From: Sulfolobus sp. UBA167
GTDB taxonomy: Archaea > Thermoproteota > Thermoprotei_A > Sulfolobales > Sulfolobaceae
Direction of reading: 5' to 3'
DNA length: 5,125 nt
Assembly (NCBI GenBank): GCA_002495845.1
Contig: DAHF01000067.1
Coordinates: forward strand, 13,601-18,725
The notes beneath the pieces were generated by a model. The model saw only the letters and a program-made list of their open reading frames with translations. It had not been told where the DNA came from and searched no databases. Positions 1 through 5,079 of this stretch are shown here, in pieces (position 1 is the stretch's first letter; each line of letters begins with the position of its first letter). A program made the translations under genes and the position numbers.

Positions 1-1
1 C

Positions 2-229
2 AGGTTAATCGAGATCGAGAGGGTAGTAGATATCAAGTGGGGGCTTAGACCATGTTCTCCTGACGGGTTTCCGATACTGGGCAGGAAGGACAACGTAGTC
101 GTAGCGACTGGTGCGTGCAGGCTGGGGTGGAGCTATGCTCCCGCCATGGGGGACTTCGCATCCAAGTTAGTCAGAGGTGAAGAGAAAGGATATGGCTATC
201 TCTCGCGTTTCCTAGCCCCTGATCATTAG
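2..229 (+). CDS. FAD-dependent oxidoreductase of the DAO family, C-terminal 75 residues (5' end outside window)
   Basis: The frame is open from the window edge to a TAG at 227-229. The fragment contains WGLRPCSPDGFPILG (residues about 13-27) and then VVVATGACRLGWSYAPAMG (32-50). In DAO-family flavoenzymes (D-amino-acid dehydrogenase, glycine and sarcosine oxidases) the C-terminal end of the FAD domain reads RP..PDG.P..G followed by a strand and ATGH..LGW..AP..G. Those enzymes oxidise an amine or amino acid, or a 2-hydroxy acid in some members, with FAD. The closing YLSRFLAPDH matches the usual short tail ending near ..RF. The substrate cannot be told because the substrate-binding domain lies outside the window. 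The gene is convergent with pyruvate kinase, and its last 18 bases overlap that gene's 3' end. The family call is firm; anything narrower would be a guess. Confidence 0.85.
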   Translation, partial: RLIEIERVVDIKWGLRPCSPDGFPILGRKDNVVVATGACRLGWSYAPAMGDFASKLVRGEEKGYGYLSRFLAPDH

Positions 230-1552
230 GAAGTTTGTCTTACCTTCCTCCTGCATCGGATCCCCTCCTAGGATCACCACTTTTCCCTTCAGGTTCAGGT
301 TCGAGACCACTTCTTGTACTATGTTGATTATTTCGTTCAAGTTCTCAGCCTTCTTTACCACGAGAGGGGAGACTCCCCAACATAAAACCAACTTCCTGGC
401 CGTTTTCTCTTCAGGGCATAGACCTAATATCTTCTGCCTAGGCCTCATCCTGGAAACCCTTACGATTGAAGCCCCGCTCCTGCTGTGCACAGCTATGACG
501 CTCGCCGAGGAGAGGTATGCAGCCTTCACTCCCGCGATAGCTATGGCATCGTCCTCGTTGTCCCCCTTAGGTCTCTTAGCCCTCACGTGAGGCTCCACTG
601 CCATTATCGTGCCGTGTAAGTACTTTACGCTCTCTAAGGGAAAGTTCCCTGCGGCGGTCTCATCACTGAGCATGATTGCGTCTACCCCTTGGACTATCGA
701 GTTTGCCACGTCTATCACCTCAGCCCTAGTCGGAACAGGGCTGTTGACCATAGACTCTAACACTTGCGTTGCCAGGATTACGGGCTTACCTGCGTTCCTT
801 GAGATCCTCACTATCTTCCTTTGGACTATTGGTAGGTTCTCTAGCCCGATCTCGACCCCGAGGTCTCCCCTTGCCACCATCACCGCGTCTGTCACGTCAA
901 CTATTTCCCTTATCTTGGTCACGGCCTCCTTCTTTTCTATCTTCGATACTATCCATGACTTATCCCCCGCGATCTCCTTGGCTCTCTTAACGTCGTCTGG
1001 GCTCAGCACGAAGGACAAACCTATGAAGTCGGAACCCAAACTTAAGGCTTCCTTCATGAGCTTGACGTCGTTTTCAGTGAGTCCAGCCTTCAACTTAGCC
1101 TCTGGTATGTTTATCCCTTTCCTCGAGGTAAGGACACCGCCCTCCACTACCTCTCCCTCAACTCTGTCCTTCTCTACCTCGAGTATTCTAACCCTTATCG
1201 TCCCGTCAGCTAACAGTATATCGTGACCTTCCTGAACTGCGTCATAAAAAAGGGGATCTTCTACTGGTATACCTTCAGAATCAGAAAAGGTAATCTTGTC
1301 GCCTTTCTTGAGGACTACCTTAGACTTGAGGTCTCCTATCCTCAGCTTCGGACCGGGCAAGTCGACGAGAACTGGGACCTTGGTTCCACTTACCTTCTCG
1401 AAGTACTTCACATGGGAGTCCTCGTCACCGTGGGCGAAGTTGAACCTAAAGACGTTCGCATATCTGGATATTTCCTTAGCTCTATCAATTGATGAAGGAC
1501 CTAAAGTAACTACGATCTTAGTCCTAACGTCTGATACGAAAATTTCTGCCAT
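212..1552 (-). CDS. pyk: Pyruvate kinase, archaeal type, probably K+-independent
   Basis: Converts phosphoenolpyruvate and ADP to pyruvate and ATP, the last step of glycolysis, in the cytosol. Numbering is from ATG 1552 (446 aa). TKIVVTLGPSS (11-21) starts the barrel. RFNFAHG (36-42) holds the phosphate-binding Arg and Asn. DLPGPKLRIG (64-73) leads into the B domain. SKIEKKEA (203-210) holds the catalytic Lys and a metal-ligand Glu. MVARGDLGVEI (225-235) holds the metal-ligand Asp. ATQVLESM (261-268), PTRAEVIDVANS (274-285) and MLSDETAAG (294-302) complete the active site. A short C-terminal domain ends in GKTNFLMIRG. Length is normal for archaeal enzymes. An in-frame TTG at 1567 would add five residues; ATG 1552 is preferred because the extra residues are unconserved-looking. 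At the rabbit Glu117 position there is Lys69, with Leu65 and Ile72 beside it and Ala40 in place of Ser76, a pattern linked to K+-independent kinases. Confidence 0.97.
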   Translation of the reverse strand: MAEIFVSDVRTKIVVTLGPSSIDRAKEISRYANVFRFNFAHGDEDSHVKYFEKVSGTKVPVLVDLPGPKLRIGDLKSKVVLKKGDKITFSDSEGIPVEDPLFYDAVQEGHDILLADGTIRVRILEVEKDRVEGEVVEGGVLTSRKGINIPEAKLKAGLTENDVKLMKEALSLGSDFIGLSFVLSPDDVKRAKEIAGDKSWIVSKIEKKEAVTKIREIVDVTDAVMVARGDLGVEIGLENLPIVQRKIVRISRNAGKPVILATQVLESMVNSPVPTRAEVIDVANSIVQGVDAIMLSDETAAGNFPLESVKYLHGTIMAVEPHVRAKRPKGDNEDDAIAIAGVKAAYLSSASVIAVHSRSGASIVRVSRMRPRQKILGLCPEEKTARKLVLCWGVSPLVVKKAENLNEIINIVQEVVSNLNLKGKVVILGGDPMQEEGKTNFLMIRG

Positions 1553-1619
1553 AATTGAGATTAGCAAGAAAAAGGAAAAATGTTACGGAAAAAGCTTGAC
1601 AAAAATGAGAAAGAAACTC

Positions 1620-1629
1620 ACCTTAAAAT
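1620..1629 (-). promoter_or_regulatory. Possible TATA box for pyruvate kinase
   Basis: Read leftwards, the sense strand shows GATTTTAAGG. Transcription starting about 25 nt further on, near 1599, would give an untranslated leader of roughly 45 nt. That leader is pyrimidine-rich, with several T runs and no Shine-Dalgarno. No good TATA-like box lies at the distance expected for a leaderless start at 1552. A second T-rich candidate lies at about 1650-1660. The choice is weak because the whole stretch is T-rich on this strand. Confidence 0.3.
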
Positions 1630-1680
1630 CATTACCGTGTCGGGAAAAACCTAAAAATCAAAAAGAATGTAATTTTTTCC

Positions 1681-1716
1681 TTGAACAAAGAGAACTAACA
1701 AAAAGAAAATGTTCAA
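1681..1716. repeat. Inverted repeat TTGAACA / TGTTCAA, 22-bp spacer
   Basis: The left arm is 1681-1687 and the right arm 1710-1716, an exact 7-bp match as reverse complements. It lies between the regulator gene and pyruvate kinase. The arms are about 29 bp centre to centre, near three helical turns, so they could be half-sites for a dimeric regulator or a weak stem. The spacer is A-rich and may act as the terminator listed separately. A 7-bp pair can also arise by chance. Confidence 0.35.
1699..1709 (-). terminator. Possible T-tract terminator of the HTH regulator gene
   Basis: The sense (leftward) strand reads ATTTTCTTTTTG some 46-56 nt after the regulator's stop codon. Archaeal RNA polymerase can terminate at oligo-T runs without a hairpin. 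A second T-rich stretch follows at about 1653-1665. The tract is plausible, but the whole 1560-1710 interval is T-rich on this strand, so the exact site is uncertain. Confidence 0.3.
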
Positions 1717-1740
1717 ATTAAAGACCTACAGCAACTAACA

Positions 1741-1758
1741 GTAATTCAGTTCAATTAC
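1741..1758. repeat. Inverted repeat GTAATT / AATTAC over the regulator stop codon
   Basis: The arms 1741-1746 and 1753-1758 are exact reverse complements around a 6-nt loop (CAGTTC). The right arm includes the TAA stop of the leftward HTH gene (1755-1757). The stem would be AT-rich and weak at high growth temperature. It could be a 3'-end element or chance. Confidence 0.3.
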
Positions 1759-2099
1759 CACTCGTAAGGACAAAGCTGATTCTCTTTCAACACCTTAGTC
1801 CTAGCATAACTACAAAGAATGCACAAGTTAAATGTTTCATCTCTCTTGTTAAGAATTCTCAGAGCATACTCCTTAACTATTCCGTTGAAATCGGGGCTTT
1901 CTTCCAATTTTTTAGTAATAGGCGTATTTCCCCTCTTTCCATGAAGGTAATAATTGACGTCTGCAGTAGTTATATCAAATGTCTTAGCAATCTCGGACTG
2001 TGTCATACCGCCTTCGCTGAGGTTCTTTATCAGCACCACTTTTATGGCGGGTATTATGTCCTTAGTTGCCCTTTCACAGGGTATAACTATTTTTCCCAT
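1755..2099 (-). CDS. Small HTH transcriptional regulator, COG2522-like, with C-terminal CxxC
   Basis: A 114-residue protein starting at ATG 2099. It opens with the IPCE and IPAIK segments seen at the front of archaeal COG2522-type predicted regulators. The XRE-like helix-turn-helix lies at about 25-57: MTQSEIAKTF is the first HTH helix and TTADVNYYLHGKRG contains the recognition helix. The tail holds Cys93-x-x-Cys96 (CILC) and Cys110, with a further Cys at position 8; this could bind zinc or respond to redox. The family is predicted to bind DNA; its ligands and targets are largely unknown. The gene is AT-richer than its neighbours (60-base samples counted by eye at 32-50% G+C). It lies upstream of pyruvate kinase in the same direction and is divergent from the acetyltransferase, so either could be a target. 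The family call is fairly sure; the role is inference. Confidence 0.85.
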   Translation of the reverse strand: MGKIVIPCERATKDIIPAIKVVLIKNLSEGGMTQSEIAKTFDITTADVNYYLHGKRGNTPITKKLEESPDFNGIVKEYALRILNKRDETFNLCILCSYARTKVLKENQLCPYEW

Positions 2100-2120
2100 C
2101 TCTCAACACTTTGTAATGTG

Positions 2121-2134
2121 TAATAATTATATTT
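2121..2134 (-). promoter_or_regulatory. TATA box of the HTH regulator gene
   Basis: Sense strand reads AAATATAATTATTA, centred about 28-30 bp upstream of ATG 2099. At the usual archaeal TATA-to-start distance of about 25 bp, transcription would begin within a few bases of the ATG. The transcript would be leaderless or nearly so, which fits the lack of a Shine-Dalgarno. Confidence 0.55.
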
Positions 2135-2176
2135 CATGCCTTTAAGTCTATCAACTTAATTTTTCTTTTTAGCAAC

Positions 2177-2203
2177 TTTCTTTATATTCTTATAATTTCT
2201 TTA
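2177..2203. repeat. Direct repeat TTTCTTTA x2 flanking palindrome TTATA-TTCT-TATAA
   Basis: TTTCTTTA occurs at 2177-2184 and 2196-2203, 19 bp apart. Between and overlapping them, 2182-2195 reads as 5-bp inverted arms around TTCT. This sits in the middle of the divergent intergenic region of about 195 bp (2100-2294), which has no supportable ORF or RNA gene. It could be an operator for the adjacent HTH protein. The low sequence complexity makes chance a serious alternative. Confidence 0.3.
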
Positions 2204-2263
2204 CAATCCTGCAATTTATAGGAAGGCTTTCTCGTCTAAGAGCTTAAACTTTTGAGACCACAA

Positions 2264-2272
2264 GAATATTTT
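2264..2272 (+). promoter_or_regulatory. Possible TATA box for the acetyltransferase gene
   Basis: GAATATTTT is centred about 26 bp upstream of GTG 2295, which would make that start leaderless. Competing boxes are CTTAAACT (2243-2250, about 25 bp before TTG 2271), TTTTAAAT (2275-2282) and AATTTATA (2213-2220). No Shine-Dalgarno precedes any candidate start, so the promoter and the start codon have to be settled together. Confidence 0.35.
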
Positions 2273-2294
2273 GCTTTTAAATGTAGTTACAAAC

Positions 2295-2723
2295 GTGTTG
2301 GAAATTAGACGCGCTTCCATGGACGATTTAGTACAATTAATGGACTTGTATTCTTCCCTCACAGATGAAGACCTTTACATGAGGTTCTTCGTTTATCACA
2401 AGGTTAGCGAGGAGGAGGTGAAGAGAATCCTATCCCAAGAGGATCACATCACCATTCTAGCGTGCAGAGATAGAAAGGTTGTTGGGGAGGGATCTCTCTA
2501 TGATAACGGCGAGTTCAGCCTAGTAGTAAGGAGAGAGCACAGGAGAACTGGAATAGGAACTAAAATAGTATCTTCTTTGATTTCCCTTGCTAAGGAAAAA
2601 GGAATGCATAAAGTGGTATTTTATACATTGCCTAACAATTACCCTATGATAGCTATAGGCAGGAAGCTAGGGTTCTCCCTCAAGTTCGACGATGAGGAAG
2701 TGGTAGGAACCAGAGCCCCTTAG
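2295..2723 (+). CDS. pat: GNAT protein acetyltransferase, Pat type (likely acts on chromatin protein Alba)
   Basis: Transfers acetyl from acetyl-CoA to protein lysines. The 142 residues from GTG 2295 form one GNAT domain. LEIRRASMDD (2-11) is strand 1 and helix 1. LTDEDLYMRFF (22-32) is typical of Pat-like GNATs. GEFSLVV (72-78) is the central strand; its Glu73 is a likely general base by position. RRTGIG (83-88) is the acetyl-CoA pyrophosphate loop. TLPNNYPMI (111-119) and GRKLGF (122-127) complete the fold. It closely resembles, from memory, the S. solfataricus Pat known to acetylate a lysine of Alba, whose deacetylation by Sir2 restores DNA binding. The ORF extends upstream to TTG 2271 (+8 residues); GTG 2295 or TTG 2298 fits GNAT N-termini better. 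It is divergent from the HTH regulator. GNAT call near certain; Pat orthology likely; Alba as substrate inferred. Confidence 0.88.
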   Translation: MLEIRRASMDDLVQLMDLYSSLTDEDLYMRFFVYHKVSEEEVKRILSQEDHITILACRDRKVVGEGSLYDNGEFSLVVRREHRRTGIGTKIVSSLISLAKEKGMHKVVFYTLPNNYPMIAIGRKLGFSLKFDDEEVVGTRAP

Positions 2724-2725
2724 GA

Positions 2726-2733
2726 TTTTTATT
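2726..2733 (+). promoter_or_regulatory. TATA box of the DUF202 gene
   Basis: TTTTTATT is centred about 25 bp upstream of ATG 2754 and begins three bases after the pat stop codon (2721-2723). The spacing predicts a transcript starting at or next to the ATG, i.e. leaderless. There is no Shine-Dalgarno before this ATG, which fits. The T run could also help terminate the pat transcript. Confidence 0.6.
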
Positions 2734-2753
2734 CGTACCTAAAATTAACCATT

Positions 2754-3092
2754 ATGGTATCCGCAACAGACCACCTAGCTAACGAGAGGACTTTCCTAGC
2801 TTGGGTGAGAACTGGAATAGCATTGATAGGTTTCGGCTTCGTCATAGCTAAGTTCGCGATCTTCCTCGACTTGATAAAGGGGACTAAGGAGGTATCATTA
2901 TCTTCCTCAGTGATTTACGGCGAAGTCCTCATCTTCATGGGTGCACTCACGATAACCTATGGGATTTACTCTTACATAGCAGTTGAGAAGGACTTGCAGA
3001 AGGGTGAATACAAGTCTAGGAGCTTGCAGAACGGGATATTCGCTGGGTCTATAATCGTGGTGGCCTTGGTTATGTCGTTCCTCCTGTTGTGA
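2754..3092 (+). CDS. DUF202 family membrane protein
   Basis: A 112-residue protein with the DUF202 (YidH-like) signature at its N-terminus: DHLANERTFLAWVRTGIALI (residues 6-25), followed by GFGFVIAKF. Three hydrophobic helices are visible at about 14-38, 52-76 and 92-112. The loop after helix 2 is charged (EKDLQKGEYKSRS, 78-90). DUF202 proteins are small integral membrane proteins of unknown function found in bacteria and archaea; some eukaryotic members are subunits of the VTC polyphosphate polymerase complex, but that role cannot be carried over here. Length is normal and the ATG sits directly before the motif. It is followed 37 bp later by a small membrane protein gene on the same strand, so co-transcription is possible. 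Confidence 0.93.
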   Translation: MVSATDHLANERTFLAWVRTGIALIGFGFVIAKFAIFLDLIKGTKEVSLSSSVIYGEVLIFMGALTITYGIYSYIAVEKDLQKGEYKSRSLQNGIFAGSIIVVALVMSFLLL

Positions 3093-3098
3093 TAAGAG

Positions 3099-3106
3099 AT
3101 ATTTAC
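3099..3106 (+). promoter_or_regulatory. Possible TATA box before the small membrane protein gene
   Basis: GATATTTACT lies just after the DUF202 stop, centred about 27 bp before ATG 3130, so it could drive a near-leaderless transcript. A weak Shine-Dalgarno also sits before that ATG. The gene could therefore be read either from its own promoter or as part of the DUF202 transcript. Confidence 0.35.
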
Positions 3107-3117
3107 TTTACTTCCAT

Positions 3118-3123
3118 AGGTGG
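3118..3123 (+). promoter_or_regulatory. Ribosome binding site of the 53-residue gene
   Basis: AGGTGG lies 6 nt before ATG 3130. It matches the core GGTG of the crenarchaeal anti-Shine-Dalgarno complement. Together with the open frame and the tight linkage to the next gene, it supports the small ORF as real. Confidence 0.5.
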
Positions 3124-3129
3124 TTTATT

Positions 3130-3291
3130 ATGAAAATTAAATGGGAAGTCGACTTGGCCCTCCTCATCGTCTCTGGAGTGCTCATATTCCTCTCGCTAGG
3201 GAGCACCGGGAAGGCTTACGTCTTCTCGTCCTATGTGATGTATCCTTTAATAGCGTTTATGGCATTGGTTCTCTTGATCATGAAGAGGTGA
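3130..3291 (+). CDS. Small two-helix membrane protein, 53 residues, unknown function
   Basis: ATG 3130 opens a frame ending at TGA 3289-3291. The protein begins MKIKWEVD and has two hydrophobic segments, about residues 9-23 (LALLIVSGVLIFLSL) and 35-51 (YVMYPLIAFMALVLLIM). A short polar turn with GSTGKAY lies between them and the end is MKR. Lysines at both ends suggest both termini face the cytoplasm, with the turn outside. I do not recognise a family. Evidence that it is real: a Shine-Dalgarno-like AGGTGG 6 nt upstream, a coherent membrane-protein composition, and only 6 bp to the next gene, whose ribosome-binding site lies inside this gene's end. It is probably co-translated with the 584-residue membrane protein and may be its partner or assembly factor; that role is inference. 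Confidence 0.75.
   Translation: MKIKWEVDLALLIVSGVLIFLSLGSTGKAYVFSSYVMYPLIAFMALVLLIMKR
3285..3291 (+). promoter_or_regulatory. Strong ribosome binding site of the 584-residue membrane protein
   Basis: GAGGTGA is a full match to the usual crenarchaeal Shine-Dalgarno, 6 nt before ATG 3298. It covers the last codons and the TGA stop of the small upstream gene. This fixes the start of the large gene and indicates that it is an internal operon gene rather than leaderless. Confidence 0.8.
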
Positions 3292-3297
3292 AGTGTA

Positions 3298-5052
3298 ATG
3301 GACGTGAGGAGGAAGGAGCTTTTGTATGTTGCCATCGTGATAGGTCTCTTAGTCTTAGTGTTCAGAAACCTCATCACCTCAGGTCCTTTTTCGATGCTTG
3401 ACAGTGAACCTCCTCCTCTCTACCCTTCTTTTCCTCCTTACTTCTCCTTGGCTGACTATGGAACATTTGGAGAAATCTCAGTGTCTACAGTTTTCTTTTA
3501 CCTCGTCTCCCTCCTAGGGACGCTCAACGCTGAGAAGATAGAGACAATAGCACCGTTTGTTGTAAGCGTGATCACTTTCCATTTTGCAATGAAGGAGTTA
3601 TATCAATACAACCCGAGGAAGAGGAGGGAACTTGTCTACAAGGACTTCGTGGTATATGTCCTCCCCTTCTTATACGCCCTGAACCCGGCTTATTCCTCAA
3701 TGCTATACTTGGGGGACTCTCCAGGGATATTGTTTGCCATGTCTTTCATGCCAATGGTGTTCCTAGGCTCATATAAGCTCATGAAGGAGCAAAGCACCAA
3801 GAACTTCGCCTTCCTTTCGCTCTTCACAGTCCTGTCTAACTTGGTATACTTCGAGGGGTTCCTCTTCTCGTTCGTGTTCGAGCTCCCCCTCATGGTGATT
3901 TCCCTGATGGAGGGAAAAACAAAGGCTATACTTCTGATGTTGCTCTCCATTGTTGTCTCATTCGCTTCGCAATTACCAGAGGAGCTCTTCGTCTACATAG
4001 TGGACGTAACAGCGTACAAGCCCGTAGCTTACAAGATAACTTACGACATCTTCATCTACAGCGTCATGATATTCTCAATCTTCCTCTCGATGGTCCTCGT
4101 TACGTGGGCCTCCAGATTGTCTAAGGAAGGGAGGAAGGAGCCCCTGGCTTTGACCTTTGTGTCGGCATTTGTCATGTTCCTCTTCGTCTACCTCATGCAC
4201 TATCCCCTAGACGTACCTCTGTTAGGTTCTCTCATACTCACCATAACTACGTTCCCACAAAAGGTTTTCCTGCTCTCTTTTTCCTTGATCTTACTGTCCT
4301 TTCCATTCTTTAGGTTCACTTGGGTGATCTTCCTGATCGTCCTGGTAGGGGTATTCCTCCCTTCTTACTCCCCGCTGAGCTCAACGTACCAGGAGCTGAA
4401 CTTCTCGCCTACCTACCAAGTGATCCCGCAGTTTTACGAGGTATATAGTTACCTTTCCTCTCACGAGCCTTGCTATACTATAGTTGAAACAAACATACAG
4501 ACTTACCCTTACAGGATAGCTTTCTTCTCATGGCCAGGGGTAGTAGACGTAGTCTGTTTCAACTACCAAGTTAATGAGGAAGTCAAAGATCAGACTGACG
4601 GAATAAAATACGTCGTGACCTTCCTTCCGCTTAACGACAGCGAACTAACCTTAGTTAAGACTTTCCCAGGGAATCCCACAGCTTACCTTTACGAGAACAA
4701 GGGATATCAGGGATTGATACTCTATCCAAACGGTACAAGTGCAGGGGGAAGCATCACGATTCACCAAGGCTATATCGAAGTGAAGGATGGGGACTATACG
4801 GGGGACGTGATACTGCTCATAGGCCGTTCCTTCTTCCTGGACGCTAAGAGCTACAACGGTTTCGTGGAGGTACACTTGAATCAAGGTAAAGGAGAGGTAA
4901 GCTTCCAGAGGTACTTCTATTTCTTGTACGTCACACTTCCCATCTCTCTAGTGTTTTTCTCGGTTCCGTTTTACTTGCTCGTAAAGGATAAGGTCAAATC
5001 TTTAAAAACACGCGCACTCACTAGGAAAATAGGACACAAGGATTTAAGATAA
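3298..5052 (+). CDS. Polytopic membrane protein with extracytoplasmic C-terminal domain, GT-C/YfhO-like layout
   Basis: 584 residues, function unknown. TM1 is at about 8-25. The first outer loop, LDSEPPPLYPSFPP (34-47), carries Asp35 and Glu37, where GT-C glycosyltransferases place catalytic acids. About twelve further helices run from 60 to 356; FLYALNPAYSSMLYLGDSPG (124-143) recalls a segment of large archaeal and actinobacterial GT-C-like proteins. Residues about 360-538 form a hydrophilic, strand-rich domain, then one last helix (539-563) and a basic tail (KDKVKSLKTRALTRK), presumably cytoplasmic. The only two cysteines, Cys392 and Cys420, are both in the soluble domain and could form a disulfide. 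N-glycosylation sequons there are NFS (368), NDS (446) and NGT (478). A role in making or moving surface glycans is possible; a structural or transport role cannot be excluded. The start is fixed by GAGGTGA 6 nt upstream. Confidence 0.88.
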   Translation: MDVRRKELLYVAIVIGLLVLVFRNLITSGPFSMLDSEPPPLYPSFPPYFSLADYGTFGEISVSTVFFYLVSLLGTLNAEKIETIAPFVVSVITFHFAMKELYQYNPRKRRELVYKDFVVYVLPFLYALNPAYSSMLYLGDSPGILFAMSFMPMVFLGSYKLMKEQSTKNFAFLSLFTVLSNLVYFEGFLFSFVFELPLMVISLMEGKTKAILLMLLSIVVSFASQLPEELFVYIVDVTAYKPVAYKITYDIFIYSVMIFSIFLSMVLVTWASRLSKEGRKEPLALTFVSAFVMFLFVYLMHYPLDVPLLGSLILTITTFPQKVFLLSFSLILLSFPFFRFTWVIFLIVLVGVFLPSYSPLSSTYQELNFSPTYQVIPQFYEVYSYLSSHEPCYTIVETNIQTYPYRIAFFSWPGVVDVVCFNYQVNEEVKDQTDGIKYVVTFLPLNDSELTLVKTFPGNPTAYLYENKGYQGLILYPNGTSAGGSITIHQGYIEVKDGDYTGDVILLIGRSFFLDAKSYNGFVEVHLNQGKGEVSFQRYFYFLYVTLPISLVFFSVPFYLLVKDKVKSLKTRALTRKIGHKDLR

Positions 5053-5079
5053 GGCTAGAAGCTTAGATTAGACGGGAAA

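Noticed and set aside
321..590. Rightward open frame antisense to the kinase C-terminal domain
   Set aside because: Shadow of the kinase reading frame; no motif or start signal. The same holds for the frames at 769-990, 1223-1492 and 1296-1721.
609..1226. 205-codon rightward open frame inside pyruvate kinase
   Set aside because: It is the antisense of a fully conserved kinase gene. Its Ser/Thr/Pro/Leu-rich translation is what reversed kinase codons give, and no promoter or ribosome binding site precedes it.
1489..1535. Possible C/D box RNA (TTGATGA ... CTGA) on the plus strand
   Set aside because: The C box is imperfect, no internal D' and C' pair was found, and the stretch is the conserved N-terminal coding part of pyruvate kinase on the other strand.
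1941..2145. Two rightward open frames over the HTH regulator gene
   Set aside because: Antisense to the regulator, whose HTH and cysteine motifs are clear; no independent support.
3141..3401. 86-codon rightward open frame
   Set aside because: It overlaps both the small membrane gene and the start of the large one in another frame. Its composition is mixed and has no helices, while the overlapped frames are consistent membrane proteins with ribosome binding sites.
3690..3950. Leftward open frames at 3690-3950 and 4651-4884
   Set aside because: Shadows of the large membrane protein; charged, motif-free translations without start signals.
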